64,000 nt of DNA from Alteriqipengyuania bathyomarina_B (GTDB lineage Bacteria > Pseudomonadota > Alphaproteobacteria > Sphingomonadales > Sphingomonadaceae). The stretch's first letter is position 1, and every line of letters begins with the position of its first letter. The stretch spans positions 496,001 through 560,000 of the forward strand of contig NZ_JBCFZM010000001.1 in NCBI RefSeq assembly GCF_038594605.1. Direction: 5' to 3'. The position numbers and the translations under genes were made by a program. The notes below the pieces were generated by a model. It made no database searches. It was not told the origin of the DNA and saw only the letters and a list, made by a program, of their open reading frames with translations. Shown piece by piece: positions 35,997 through 45,250 of this stretch.

Positions 35997-37409
35997 TCAG
36001 ATATGCAGCGCGCGCCCGTAACTGGCCAGCACGCTTTCGTGCATCGATTCGCTGATCGTCGGGTGCGGGAAGACGGTCTGCATCAGCTCGGCCTCGGTGG
36101 TTTCGAGCGTTTTGCCGACCACGTACCCCTGGATCATCTCGGTCACTTCCGCGCCGACCATGTGTGCGCCTAGCAGCTCGCCGGTCTTCGCGTCGAACAC
36201 GGTCTTGGTGAAGCCTTCCGCCTCGCCCAGCGCGATCGCCTTGCCATTGCCGATGAAGGGGAAGGTGCCCGCCTTGACCTCGTAGCCTGCTTCCTTCGCC
36301 TTCGCCTCGGTCAGGCCCACGCTGGCGATCTGCGGGTGGCAATAGGTGCAGCCAGGGATGTTGTTGCGGTCGAGCGGGTGCGGGTGGACATCCTTGTTGC
36401 CCAGTTCCTGCGCGATGGCTTCGGCGGCAGTCACTCCCTCGTGGCTCGCCTTGTGCGCCAGCCACGGACCCGGAGTGCAATCGCCGATGGCCCACAGGCC
36501 CTTGCTCTTGGTGCGGCCGTAGGGGTCGACCTGAATGAACCCGCGATCCATCGCGGCAAGCTTTTCGAGCCCGATATTCTCGGTGTTGGGCACGATCCCG
36601 ATGGCGACGATGCAGTGCGTGAAGTCGCTTTCGCTGACTTTGCCCTTCGAATCCTTGATCTTCGCCTTAACACCCTTGGCATCGGCCTTGATGTCTTCCA
36701 CGCCCGCGCCGGTCATGATCGTCATGCCCTGCTTGGTGAGGCTCTTCTGGAGGAAGGCGGAAACGTCCTTGTCCTCAACCGGTACGATTCGGTCGAGCAT
36801 TTCGACCACGGTCACATCGCAGCCCATGTCATTGTAGAAGCTGGCGAACTCGATCCCGATGGCGCCGCTGCCGATCACCAGCAGCTTCTTGGGCATCTCG
36901 CTCGGCGTCATCGCGTGGCGATAGGTCCAGATGCGCTTGCCGTCGGCCTTGGCGAAGGGCAGATCGCGCGCCCGCGCGCCGGTGGCGACGATGATGTGCT
37001 TGGCTTCGAGCTTCTCTTCGCCCTTCTCGCCCTTGACGGTGAGCGAGGTCGGGCCGGTCAGCGTGCCCTCCCCCATGTGCACCGCGATCTTGTTCTTCTT
37101 CATCAGGTGCGTGACGCCCTGGTTGAGCTGCTTGGCAACGCCGCGGCTGCGCTTCACCACCGCGTCCAGATCGGCCTCGATCTCGCCCGCGATCTTCAGG
37201 CCGTAATCCTTGGCATGCTGCGCATAGTGCAGGATTTCGGCCGAGCGCAGCAGCGCCTTGGTCGGGATGCAGCCCCAGTTGAGGCAGATCCCGCCGAGCA
37301 GCTCGCGCTCCACGATCGCGACCTTCAGCCCCAGCTGCGCCCCGCGAATCGCGGCGACGTAGCCGCCCGGTCCGGAACCCAGAACGATAAGGTCGTATTT
37401 CTCAGCCAT
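35997..37409 (-). CDS. lpdA: Dihydrolipoyl dehydrogenase (E3)
   Basis: FAD/NAD enzyme that reoxidises dihydrolipoyl groups of the 2-oxoacid dehydrogenase complexes. The 470 residues include the FAD motif GSGPGGYVAA (11-20), the redox disulfide Cys42/Cys47 in GGICLNWGCIPTKAL, the NAD motif GSGAIGIEFASF, and the C-terminal His449/Glu454 pair (HPTISE). ATG 37409 with an upstream AGAGG is the family start; an extension to 37439 is not family-like. Repeated CTGACAC motifs lie just upstream. It is near pdhC, though separated by a terminator. Confidence 0.97.
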   Translation of the reverse strand: MAEKYDLIVLGSGPGGYVAAIRGAQLGLKVAIVERELLGGICLNWGCIPTKALLRSAEILHYAQHAKDYGLKIAGEIEADLDAVVKRSRGVAKQLNQGVTHLMKKNKIAVHMGEGTLTGPTSLTVKGEKGEEKLEAKHIIVATGARARDLPFAKADGKRIWTYRHAMTPSEMPKKLLVIGSGAIGIEFASFYNDMGCDVTVVEMLDRIVPVEDKDVSAFLQKSLTKQGMTIMTGAGVEDIKADAKGVKAKIKDSKGKVSESDFTHCIVAIGIVPNTENIGLEKLAAMDRGFIQVDPYGRTKSKGLWAIGDCTPGPWLAHKASHEGVTAAEAIAQELGNKDVHPHPLDRNNIPGCTYCHPQIASVGLTEAKAKEAGYEVKAGTFPFIGNGKAIALGEAEGFTKTVFDAKTGELLGAHMVGAEVTEMIQGYVVGKTLETTEAELMQTVFPHPTISESMHESVLASYGRALHI

Positions 37410-37430
37410 GGAAGCCTCTTGCTGGTTTGT

Positions 37431-37456
37431 CTGACACACCTGACACAGTGTTCAGG
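37431..37456. promoter_or_regulatory. CTGACAC repeats upstream of lpdA
   Basis: Two direct CTGACAC copies (37431-37437, 37440-37446) are followed by GTGTTCAG (37448-37455) in inverted orientation, all within 50 bases of the lpdA start. They could be a regulator-binding site controlling lpdA; the regulator is unknown. Confidence 0.35.
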
Positions 37457-37460
37457 GGCT

Positions 37461-37485
37461 AAAAACGTGCCACCTTTTTGGTGGC
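37461..37485 (-). terminator. Rho-independent terminator after the thioesterase gene
   Basis: On the minus strand, GCCACC-AAAAA-GGTGGC is followed by ACGTTTTTAG, a perfect 6-bp stem and five-T tract. It lies between the thioesterase gene and lpdA and would end the pdhC-lipoprotein-thioesterase transcript. Confidence 0.8.
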
Positions 37486-37567
37486 GGAAAATGGTTGGCG
37501 GCGCTGGATGGGGCTTGCGGTCGGCATCGCACCATCATTGCCGTTTCGATGGATGTAGGACAGCGCC

Positions 37568-37987
37568 TCAGCCATCATAGCTCGGCGTCGGTTCCGGCAC
37601 CGGCCGCGCCGCGGCGGCCTGCATGCGAACGGGGCGCGGATTGCCGTCGTCGTCGGCGAGCACGAACACGAAGGTGCCCTTGCACACCAGCTTGGTTTCC
37701 TCGCCATGGCGCGCGCGGGCGATGCCCTCGGCGGCGATGGTGATCGAGGTGTTCCCCTCCTTCACGATCTCGCAATAGATATTCAGCTCGTCGCCCAGCG
37801 CCATCGCGGCGGGGAAGCCGAAATCGCTCGCCGCAACCACATTCGCGCGGCCCTGCCCTTCGCGGCTCGCGAGCGAACCTGCGCCCAGCGCCATCTGGCT
37901 CATCAGCCACCCGCCGAACACGCCCCCGTAGGGATTCATGTCGGTCGGCATCGCAGTGACGCGGATCTGGGGGGCGCGTTCAGTCAT
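37568..37987 (-). CDS. Acyl-CoA thioesterase, hotdog fold (YciA type)
   Basis: A 139-residue hotdog-domain protein. The family motif MNPYGGVFGGWLMSQM near 17-32, containing the conserved Asn-Pro...GG helix, and the FVFVLADDDGNPRPV strand are characteristic of YciA/BACH acyl-CoA thioesterases, which hydrolyse acyl-CoAs to free acids. ATG 37987 has GGAGAGG upstream. It is preceded by a palindromic element and the SH3 lipoprotein gene on the same strand. Confidence 0.9.
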   Translation of the reverse strand: MTERAPQIRVTAMPTDMNPYGGVFGGWLMSQMALGAGSLASREGQGRANVVAASDFGFPAAMALGDELNIYCEIVKEGNTSITIAAEGIARARHGEETKLVCKGTFVFVLADDDGNPRPVRMQAAAARPVPEPTPSYDG

Positions 37988-37990
37988 GCC

Positions 37991-38056
37991 CCTCTCCAAG
38001 CTTCGCTACCTCGCTATGCGAGCAAGCTGGGCTAACCTCTCCCACAAGGGGAGAGG
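37991..38056. repeat. REP-like palindromic element
   Basis: About 65 bases with two nested hairpins: a CTCGC-TAT-GCGAG stem flanked by AAGCTT/AAGCT arms (about 37999-38019) and CCTCTCCC (38036-38043) / GGGAGAGG (38049-38056) around ACAAG. The CCTCTCCC...GGGAGAGG form resembles dispersed intergenic palindromes known in alphaproteobacterial genomes. It lies between the SH3 lipoprotein and thioesterase genes. Confidence 0.55.
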
Positions 38057-38077
38057 AGGATAGGGAGTCTGCCATCA

Positions 38078-38602
38078 TTACCCCGCCACGATCGTCACGA
38101 ACTTCTTGCTCACCCAGCCCTGCGCGCAGGGGCCGGTGTAGTTGCGCGGCTGTTCGACCGGGCTGTCGACCTCGCAATCGATTCCGCTGTCGCCTTCGAT
38201 ATCGTAGACGATGCCGTACCAGCCCTTTTCCTCGGCACAGACATGCACGCCGTGGCCGTTGCCGATCCGGTTGCGTTCCTTCACCTGCGTGCTCGGCGCG
38301 TCGCGGACCGCAAGGTAATTGTCGCCATCCGGGTTCAGGCCGGAGACTTCCCCGTAGCTGGCGCAGGAATCCATGTCCGCGCCGTTGGTGCCGACACGGA
38401 TCGGCATCGGGATCGGGCCGGCGTAGCCCAGATCGGTCGATCCCGGCGCTTCGGGGACCGTTTCGGCAGGCACCGCGATATCGGCGGGCGCCGTGGTTCT
38501 TTCCTCGGGCGCAGGCGTTTCGGTCGAGCCGTCGGCAGGGGCTTGCTGACACGCGCACAGCGCCAGCGCGCTCGCGGCGATTACGGCAATGCCGGTTTTC
38601 AT
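38078..38602 (-). CDS. Lipoprotein with bacterial SH3 domain
   Basis: A 174-residue lipoprotein: signal ending ALCAC (Cys18), a Pro/Ala/Glu-rich linker to about residue 60, then an SH3_3-type domain (NYLAVRDAPSTQVKERNRIG, GWYGIVYD, QGWVSKKFV) with four further cysteines likely in disulfides. SH3_3 domains often bind peptidoglycan. The start overlaps the pdhC stop (ATGA), an odd pairing of an envelope protein with a metabolic enzyme. Confidence 0.82.
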   Translation of the reverse strand: MKTGIAVIAASALALCACQQAPADGSTETPAPEERTTAPADIAVPAETVPEAPGSTDLGYAGPIPMPIRVGTNGADMDSCASYGEVSGLNPDGDNYLAVRDAPSTQVKERNRIGNGHGVHVCAEEKGWYGIVYDIEGDSGIDCEVDSPVEQPRNYTGPCAQGWVSKKFVTIVAG

Positions 38603-39924
38603 AGCATCATGCCCATCGGTTGCTCACACATCTGCTTGAACGCTTCCATCAGCTGCGCCCCTTCGGCACCGTCGATGGCGCGGTGATCGAAGCTGCCGCT
38701 GGCGGTCATCACGGTGGCGGGCACGATCTGGCCATCCTTGACCCACGGGCGCTGCTCGCCCGCGCCGACCGCCATGATCATGCCCTGCGGCGGGTTGATG
38801 ACCGCGTCGAACTGCTTGATCCCGAACATGCCGAGGTTGGAGATGCTGGCCGTACCGCCCTGGTATTCGTGCGGCTGCAGCTTGCCTTCGCGCGCCTTGC
38901 CCGCAAGCTCCTTCATCTCGGTCGCGATCTCGGCCAGGCTCTTGCGATCCGCGCCGCGGATGATCGGGGTGATGAGGCCCTTGGGCGAGGCGACCGCGAC
39001 GCTGATGTCGGCGCGGTTGTAGCGGTGGAGCGTGTCGCCCTGGAAGCTGACATGCGCCTGCGGGGTGCGCATCAGCGCCTTGGCCAGCGCCTTGATCAGC
39101 AGATCGTTGACGGAGAGCTTGACGCCCTCGGCCTCCAGCATCGCGTTCAGATCCTTGCGCGCCGCGAGCAGTGCATCGAGGTTGATATCGACGCTGAGGT
39201 AGTAGTGCGGCACCTCCTGCTTGGCCGCGGTAAGCCGCTTGGCGACGACCTTGCGCACGCCGGAGACCTTTTCCTCCTCGAACGGTGCATCGCCGTCCAG
39301 CGAGGAATCTGCGGGGCCTGCGACCGCGCCGGACTTCGCTTCATTGGCGGGCCTGCCGGCCTCGGCGCCTTCGACGTCGGCTTTGACGATCCGCCCCTTG
39401 GGGCCGCTTCCGCTGATGCTCGCGAGATCCACGCCCTTTTGCTCGGCGATCCGGCGGGCAAGCGGCGATGCGAAGATGCGATCGCCATCCTTCTGGGGCG
39501 CGGGGGGAGCCTGCTGCGGCTCCGCATCGGCGCGCGGCTGCGCCTTGGCGGGTTCTGCCGGAGCTTTGCCCTCGTCCTTGTTAGGGGAGTCCTTGTCAGC
39601 GGAGTCCTTCTTCGGCGCGGGCTTGTCGTCCTTGCCCGAGTCGCTGGCGGGCGCAGCCTTGGCGGCGTCTTCCACGCTCTCGCCCTCGCCTGCCATCATC
39701 GCGATGACGGTGCCGACGGCGACACCCTCGGTCCCTTCCTCGATCTCGATCGAGGCGATGGTGCCTTCGTCCACAGCTTCGAATTCCATCGTCGCCTTGT
39801 CGGTCTCGATCTCGGCCAGTAGATCGCCTGCCGAGACGGTATCCCCGGCCTTTACCAGCCACTTGGCCAGCGTGCCCTCCTCCATGGTTGGCGAAAGCGC
39901 GGGCATCTTGATCGGCGTTGGCAT
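38599..39924 (-). CDS. pdhC: Pyruvate dehydrogenase E2, dihydrolipoamide acetyltransferase
   Basis: Core of the pyruvate dehydrogenase complex, 441 residues. One lipoyl domain at 1-78 with the lipoylated Lys43 in ETDKATME, a Lys/Ala/Pro-rich linker, the E1/E3-binding domain (about 150-185, ASPLARRIAEQKGVDL), and the catalytic domain (about 215-441) with His414 and Asp418 in FDHRAIDG. lpdA (E3) is 1.2 kb downstream; E1 genes are not in the window. LipA, also here, supplies its cofactor. It is divergent from the Usp gene. Confidence 0.96.
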   Translation of the reverse strand: MPTPIKMPALSPTMEEGTLAKWLVKAGDTVSAGDLLAEIETDKATMEFEAVDEGTIASIEIEEGTEGVAVGTVIAMMAGEGESVEDAAKAAPASDSGKDDKPAPKKDSADKDSPNKDEGKAPAEPAKAQPRADAEPQQAPPAPQKDGDRIFASPLARRIAEQKGVDLASISGSGPKGRIVKADVEGAEAGRPANEAKSGAVAGPADSSLDGDAPFEEEKVSGVRKVVAKRLTAAKQEVPHYYLSVDINLDALLAARKDLNAMLEAEGVKLSVNDLLIKALAKALMRTPQAHVSFQGDTLHRYNRADISVAVASPKGLITPIIRGADRKSLAEIATEMKELAGKAREGKLQPHEYQGGTASISNLGMFGIKQFDAVINPPQGMIMAVGAGEQRPWVKDGQIVPATVMTASGSFDHRAIDGAEGAQLMEAFKQMCEQPMGMML

Positions 39925-40087
39925 AAAGGCGTGTCCTGCGATTGCGTCAGCGTTGCGTCAGGCGGGGATCGGCCCCCGCCGTAGCGGCATGGTATGTTCT
40001 GCGCCGCTTTGGCCAATTTGCCCGGACAGGGCAAGCGCCTTGCCACAGCGACGAATATGTGCCGAAAGCGGGGACGGGAGAACGAAC

Positions 40088-40546
40088 GTGGGCAAATATC
40101 TGGTCATCATCGACGAAACCGACGAGGCGCGCAAAGCGCTGCGTTTCGCTATGGGCTGGGCCGAAGAGAGCGGCGGATCCGTGCAGATCCTCGCTATCGT
40201 GCAACCGCAGAACTTCAATGCTTTCGGCGGGGTGCAGGCAACCATCGAGCAGGAAGCGCGCGACCGCGCGGAGGCGATTGCGACCAGCGCAGCAGGCAAC
40301 GTGTTCACGCAAAGCGGCAAGATGCCCAGCATCGCGGTGAAGGTGGGCGAGGCGAACCGCATCGTGCGCGAATACCTCGCTGACAATCCGGATGTGCTTG
40401 CGCTGGTGCTGGGCGCGGCGGCGGATGGCCCTCCGGGACCGCTGGTGACGCATTTCAGTGCGCATACCGGCACCCTGCCCTGCCCACTGGTGATCCTGCC
40501 GGGCGCGATGGCGATCGAGGATGTGGACCGGATCGCGAGCGCCTAG
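40088..40546 (+). CDS. Universal stress protein (UspA family)
   Basis: A 152-residue single Usp domain starting MGKYLVIIDETDEARKALRF, with the alpha/beta core and a GAAADGPPGPLVTHFSAH segment where ATP-binding Usp proteins have G-2x-G-9x-G(S/T). The match is partial, so nucleotide binding is uncertain. GTG 40088 is preceded by GGGAG and is the family start; the much longer open frame upstream is antisense to pdhC. Confidence 0.85.
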   Translation: MGKYLVIIDETDEARKALRFAMGWAEESGGSVQILAIVQPQNFNAFGGVQATIEQEARDRAEAIATSAAGNVFTQSGKMPSIAVKVGEANRIVREYLADNPDVLALVLGAAADGPPGPLVTHFSAHTGTLPCPLVILPGAMAIEDVDRIASA

Positions 40547-40581
40547 CCTCAAGCCAAGGCCTCCCGATCCGCCTCCGACAG

Positions 40582-41097
40582 CTAAACCGCCGTTCCGCGC
40601 GCCGGATAGTCGTTCTCGAGCACGAATTCGATCGCGCTGAGCATCTCGTCGAGCGGCGGCCGCGCGAAGGGTGCGCTCTGCACCTCCTCGAAATACAGCG
40701 TGCCGTCGGGCTTGATCAGGAACAGTCCCGGTTCGGAGAAAAGCTCGGGCTCGTCGCTGCCGTCGCGCTTGGTGGAGAGGAACAGTCCCCACTCGCGCGC
40801 CTGTTCCTCGGACAGATCGTAGGCCAGGGGCAGATCGTGAGTCGCCCACTCCTCGTGCGCGACCATCGCCCGGTCCTTGCTGTCCATCGAGATGGCGAAG
40901 GGCGTGGCGCCCAGCGCGGTGAACTTGTCCAGCTTGCTGCCGAGTTCCTCGAGATATTTCTTGCAGATCGGGCAGTGCTTGCCGCGATAGAACACCAGCA
41001 TGGTGAAGGCGTCCGGCTTCTGCTTGGAGAGCTGGAACCGGGCATCGATGGTGAGGTGCAGGTCGAGATCGGGGACTGGCTGACCGGGGGTTAGCAT
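40582..41097 (-). CDS. Peroxiredoxin-like thioredoxin-fold protein (AhpC/TSA)
   Basis: A 171-residue AhpC/TSA-type protein. The active-site region is FYRGKHCPICKKYLEEL, with Cys42 and Cys45 forming a CxxC pair rather than the single peroxidatic Cys of classic peroxiredoxins, as in the AhpC-TSA_2-like group. It probably reduces peroxides or acts as a thiol oxidoreductase. It is 108 bases downstream of rnr on the same strand; a hairpin CTTTGCC/GGCAAAG at 41110-41131 lies just upstream of its start. Confidence 0.85.
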   Translation of the reverse strand: MLTPGQPVPDLDLHLTIDARFQLSKQKPDAFTMLVFYRGKHCPICKKYLEELGSKLDKFTALGATPFAISMDSKDRAMVAHEEWATHDLPLAYDLSEEQAREWGLFLSTKRDGSDEPELFSEPGLFLIKPDGTLYFEEVQSAPFARPPLDEMLSAIEFVLENDYPARGTAV

Positions 41098-41205
41098 GGG
41101 GGAATTCTCCTTTGCCCGCTCAACGGCAAAGGCCCGGGCGCGTTCCGCCGCGCACCCACCGCCTTTGGTCCCGTATCCCCCGCCTTTGCTCCCGGACCCG
41201 GAGTG

Positions 41206-43605
41206 CTATTTCTTGCCGCGTCCCTGATGGCGAATATTGCCAGGGCGCCCCCGCTTGCCGACCGCGTGCTTGCCCGCCTTATCCTTGCGGAGGCCATCCT
41301 TCTTGGGGCCAGCTTTCTTGGGGCCACCCTTTTTGGGACCGTCCTTCTTCGGCTCCCCCTTGTTGTATGCGCCGCGTGGCGAACCCTTCGGCCTGCTGCG
41401 CAACGGACGGCCTTCGCGCGCCTTCGAGGCATCGCCGCCGGGCACCTCGAACCGCATGCCGCCGGTGAGCGGATTGGCCTCGACCAGCTTCATTTCCAGC
41501 CGCTGCCCGGTTTCGTAACGCGTGCCGGTGTCACTGCCGACCAGTGCCTTGGCGGCCTCGTCGTAATGGAAATATTCGTCGCCGATGGTCGAGATCGGGA
41601 CGAGGCCGTCGCCTCCCAGCCCGACGATCGTCGCGAAAAAGCCGAAATTCTGCACGCCCGTGATGCGCGTTTCGAAATTCTCGCCCACGCGGCCTGCGAG
41701 CCACGCGGCGACATAGCGGTCGATCGTATCGCGTTCGGCCTCCATCGCGCGGCGTTCGGTCCGGCTGATCACTTCGCTGATCTTGCCCAGATCGTCGCGG
41801 TCGGTCTCGCTCAGGCCGCTGCTCTCTGGCAGCCTGGACTTTGGCTTGGGCTGTTCGAGCCCGAAGGAATCGACCAGCGCCCGATGCACCAGCAGGTCAG
41901 CATAGCGACGGATCGGCGAGGTGAAGTGCGCGTAACTCCCCAGCGATAGCCCGAAATGCCCTTGGTTTTCGGGCCCGTAATAGGCCTGGGTCTGCGTGCG
42001 CAGCACCGCCTCCATCAGCAGTGCCTTTTCCTGCTCGTCCGAGACGTCTTTCAGGAAGCGGTTGAACAGCGTGGGCGTGATGACCTGCCCCAGCGCCAGT
42101 TTCTTGTCCTGTGTGCCGAGATATTCCTTCAGTGCGAGCAGCTTCTCGCGGCTCGGCTGCTCGTGAACGCGATAGACGACCGGCGAGTTCTTGCTTTCGA
42201 GCGCCTTGGCCGCCGCGACGTTCGCCGCGATCATGAATTCCTCGACCACGCGGTGCGCATCGAGCCGCTCGCGGATGGCAATCTCCTTGATCCCGCCCTC
42301 CTCGTCGAGGATGACGCGACGCTCGGGCAGGTCGAGGTCGAGCGGATCGCGCACCTCGCGTGCTTTCCACAGTGCTCCCCAGGCTTTCCACAGGTTGTCC
42401 AGCCGTTCGTCCCCGGCATTCTCGTCGATCCGGCGCTGGGCCTCTTCGTAGGCCATGACCTCGGCAATCCGCACGACCGCGCGGGTGAAGCGCCGGTCGA
42501 GCAGTTTGCCCTGCGCCGAAATGGTCATGTGGCAGACCATCGCCGCGCGATCCTCGCCCGATTTCAGCGAGCACACATCGGCAGACAGCACTTCGGGCAG
42601 CATGGGGATCACCCGATCGGGGAAATAGGCGGAGTTGCCACGCTTGCGCGCCTCGCGGTCGAGCGCGCTGCCTGGCCGCACATAATGCGACACATCGGCA
42701 ATCGCGACGATGACGCGAAAGCCGCCCCGGTTGGCGTCGCTCTCGTCCGGCGCCGCCCAGATCGCATCGTCGTGGTCGCGCGCATCCGCCGGATCGATCG
42801 CGATTATGGGGATATCGCGCAAATCCTCGCGCTTGTCGGTCGTCACCGGCAGCTTGGCCGCCAGTTGCGCTTCGTCCAGCACCTCTTGGGGGAAGACCGT
42901 CGGGATGCCCTGCTTGGCGATGGCGATCATGGAGAAGCTGTTGGGGGCGAGCGGATCGCCCAGCACTTCGGTCACGCGGACCCCTGCCCGCGGGCCGCGC
43001 CCGGTCGGTTCGGCAGAGACCAGCTGGCCTTCCTCGGCCGTGCCGACATCGGAAATGGGCGAGGAATTGCGCACCTTCTTGTCTACCGGCGCGAGCCAGA
43101 ACTTGCCGCGCCCATCCTTCTCGACAACGCCGATCAGCCCTTCGGTACGCTGCGGCAGCTTCTTCATCGGATGCGCGCGCCAGCCCTTGGGCGTTTCTTC
43201 GGTGCGCGCTAGGATCCTGTCATTCACCTTGAGCGCGGGCATGCCCTTGGAGCCGCGGCCACGGCTCTTCTCGATCACGGTCAGCCGAGGCGGCTTCGCA
43301 CCATCGTCCGGCTCCCACTTTTCGGGCACGGCGACAGGCTCGCCATCCTCGATTTCGACCACGCGCAGCACGGTTACCTTGGGCAAGCCGCCCATCCGGT
43401 GAAAGGCGGTTTTCTTGCCGTCGATCAGGCCTTCCTCGGCCATGTCTTTCAGCAGTTTCTTGAGCGCGATCTTTTCCTGCCCCTTCAGCCCGAAGGCCTT
43501 GGCGATCTCGCGCTTGCCGACCGTGCTGTCGGACGTTTCGATGAATTCGAGAACCTGCTTCTGCGTCGGCAGGCCCTTGGGCATGTTTTTTGGTTTTTTC
43601 GCCAT
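41206..43605 (-). CDS. rnr: Ribonuclease R
   Basis: Processive 3'-5' exoribonuclease that degrades structured RNA. 799 residues: N-terminal helix-turn-helix and cold-shock domains, the RNB catalytic domain with IDPADARDHDDAIW (metal-binding Asp271, 277, 279, 280), an HFTSPIRRYADLLVHR segment, and an S1 domain near 650-720. The C-terminal tail has KKxGP repeats rich in Lys and Gly (about 740-799), likely an RNA-binding basic tail as in other RNase R proteins. Confidence 0.96.
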   Translation of the reverse strand: MAKKPKNMPKGLPTQKQVLEFIETSDSTVGKREIAKAFGLKGQEKIALKKLLKDMAEEGLIDGKKTAFHRMGGLPKVTVLRVVEIEDGEPVAVPEKWEPDDGAKPPRLTVIEKSRGRGSKGMPALKVNDRILARTEETPKGWRAHPMKKLPQRTEGLIGVVEKDGRGKFWLAPVDKKVRNSSPISDVGTAEEGQLVSAEPTGRGPRAGVRVTEVLGDPLAPNSFSMIAIAKQGIPTVFPQEVLDEAQLAAKLPVTTDKREDLRDIPIIAIDPADARDHDDAIWAAPDESDANRGGFRVIVAIADVSHYVRPGSALDREARKRGNSAYFPDRVIPMLPEVLSADVCSLKSGEDRAAMVCHMTISAQGKLLDRRFTRAVVRIAEVMAYEEAQRRIDENAGDERLDNLWKAWGALWKAREVRDPLDLDLPERRVILDEEGGIKEIAIRERLDAHRVVEEFMIAANVAAAKALESKNSPVVYRVHEQPSREKLLALKEYLGTQDKKLALGQVITPTLFNRFLKDVSDEQEKALLMEAVLRTQTQAYYGPENQGHFGLSLGSYAHFTSPIRRYADLLVHRALVDSFGLEQPKPKSRLPESSGLSETDRDDLGKISEVISRTERRAMEAERDTIDRYVAAWLAGRVGENFETRITGVQNFGFFATIVGLGGDGLVPISTIGDEYFHYDEAAKALVGSDTGTRYETGQRLEMKLVEANPLTGGMRFEVPGGDASKAREGRPLRSRPKGSPRGAYNKGEPKKDGPKKGGPKKAGPKKDGLRKDKAGKHAVGKRGRPGNIRHQGRGKK

Positions 43606-43705
43606 GATGGGGGCTTAAACGCACGGACCCCCCTGCGCTATCCCGCCGCGGAGTTATGCCCCCGGATCGATAAGCACAACGTCACCCCGGGCCGACGATT
43701 TGAGA

Positions 43706-45250
43706 TCAATAGGCTCTGGCGACGTAGATCCGCTCCACAGCCGGATCGCCGGTGAAGATGCAGGTGCCGTCTGCGGGCGTGGCGTCGCGCGGCACGTTGC
43801 GCACGGTCAGCTTTTCGACCTTCAGCTTCTCGACCACCTGTTCCAGCGCATCGCCGGTCGGTTTCGACCACTGCACTTCGACCCAGCCGGGATATTTGCC
43901 GTTGTTGGCGAAGAATTGGACCACGCCGTCCCAGCTGTCGATCCCGGTCGCGATATTGGCATCGCGACGTTCGGCGGCCTGCGTAAACAGAGCCTGCTGG
44001 ATATCGCCGAGCACGCCGGGGATCGTCTGGCCCGCGACCTCGCGCGTCGGCGCCTGCGAGTTCAGCTTGCCCGTTTCGATGTCCCACAGCTGGTCACGGC
44101 GGATCAGCGTGACGACGCCGTTCTCCATATCGCGCCCGCCGACCTCGATAATGATGGGCGCGCCCTTGCGGACCCAGTCCCACCGCTTCTGCGCAGGCTT
44201 GCCGGGCTTGGTATCAAGCAGCACGCGCACCGGCTCGCCCAGCGCCTGTTGGCCGGTAAGCGTTGCGCGCAGGCCGTCGCAATATTCGATCAGCGGAGCA
44301 TCGTCGTCGTTGCCGCGCAGCATGGGCAGGATCACCACCTGCCACGGAGCGATGCGCGGCGGCACGCGCTGGCCATCATCGTCACCGTGCGCCATGATGA
44401 CGCCGCCGATCAGGCGGGTGGAAACGCCCCAGCTCGTGGTGTGCGCGAACTGCTCGCCGCCTTCCTGCGCCTGGTACTTGATGCCCGAGGCCTTGGCGAA
44501 ATTGGTGCCGAGATAGTGGCTGGTGCCCGCCTGCAGCGCCTTGCCGTCCTGCATCATCGCCTCGATCGACCATGTCTCGACCGCGCCGGGGAAGCGTTCA
44601 TGCTCGGGCTTCTCGCCCGCGATCACCGGCAGCGCGAGATCTTCCTCGGCCATCGCGCGGTAGACTTCGAGCATGGTCAGCGTGTGCTCCTTCGCCTCCT
44701 CGGGAGTGGCGTGTGCGGTGTGCCCTTCCTGCCACAGGAATTCGCTGGTGCGCAGGAACATGCGGGTGCGCATTTCCCAGCGGACCACGTTGGCCCACTG
44801 GTTGAGCTTCAATGGCAGGTCGCGCCAGCTCTGCACCCAGCGCGCCATCGCATCGCCGATGATCGTTTCGGAGGTCGGCCGCACCACCAGCGGCTCTTCC
44901 AGCTTTGCCTCGGGATCGGGGATCAACCCCCCCTTCCCGTCCGCAATCAGGCGGTGGTGGGTGACGACCGCCATTTCCTTGGCGAAGCCTTCGACATGAT
45001 CGGCCTCACGCTCGAAATTGGAGAGCGGGATGAACAGCGGGAAATAGGCGTTGTCGTGGCCCGTGGCCTTGATCCGGTCGTTGAGCAGGCGCTGGATGCG
45101 TTCCCAGATCCCGTAACCCCACGGCTTGATGACCATGCACCCGCGCACGCCGGACTCTTCGGCCATCTGCCCTTCGGCAATGGCGGCCTGATACCAGGCG
45201 GCGAAATCGGCTTCACGGGTGACGGACAGGGCGTGACGGATCTTGGACAC
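43706..45250 (-). CDS. proS: Prolyl-tRNA synthetase, short (type 3/archaeal-like) form
   Basis: Class II synthetase of 514 residues charging tRNA-Pro. It has the motif 2/3 segments (VVRPTSETIIGDAMARW, VRWEMRTRMFLRTSEFLWQEGHTAHA, HTTSWGVSTRLIGG) and lacks the INS editing domain of the long bacterial form; the C-terminus ends in a Tyr (VARAY), as in archaeal/eukaryote-like ProRS. This type is typical of sphingomonads. GTG 45250 matches the family start; a longer frame upstream does not. Confidence 0.95.
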   Translation of the reverse strand: MSKIRHALSVTREADFAAWYQAAIAEGQMAEESGVRGCMVIKPWGYGIWERIQRLLNDRIKATGHDNAYFPLFIPLSNFEREADHVEGFAKEMAVVTHHRLIADGKGGLIPDPEAKLEEPLVVRPTSETIIGDAMARWVQSWRDLPLKLNQWANVVRWEMRTRMFLRTSEFLWQEGHTAHATPEEAKEHTLTMLEVYRAMAEEDLALPVIAGEKPEHERFPGAVETWSIEAMMQDGKALQAGTSHYLGTNFAKASGIKYQAQEGGEQFAHTTSWGVSTRLIGGVIMAHGDDDGQRVPPRIAPWQVVILPMLRGNDDDAPLIEYCDGLRATLTGQQALGEPVRVLLDTKPGKPAQKRWDWVRKGAPIIIEVGGRDMENGVVTLIRRDQLWDIETGKLNSQAPTREVAGQTIPGVLGDIQQALFTQAAERRDANIATGIDSWDGVVQFFANNGKYPGWVEVQWSKPTGDALEQVVEKLKVEKLTVRNVPRDATPADGTCIFTGDPAVERIYVARAY

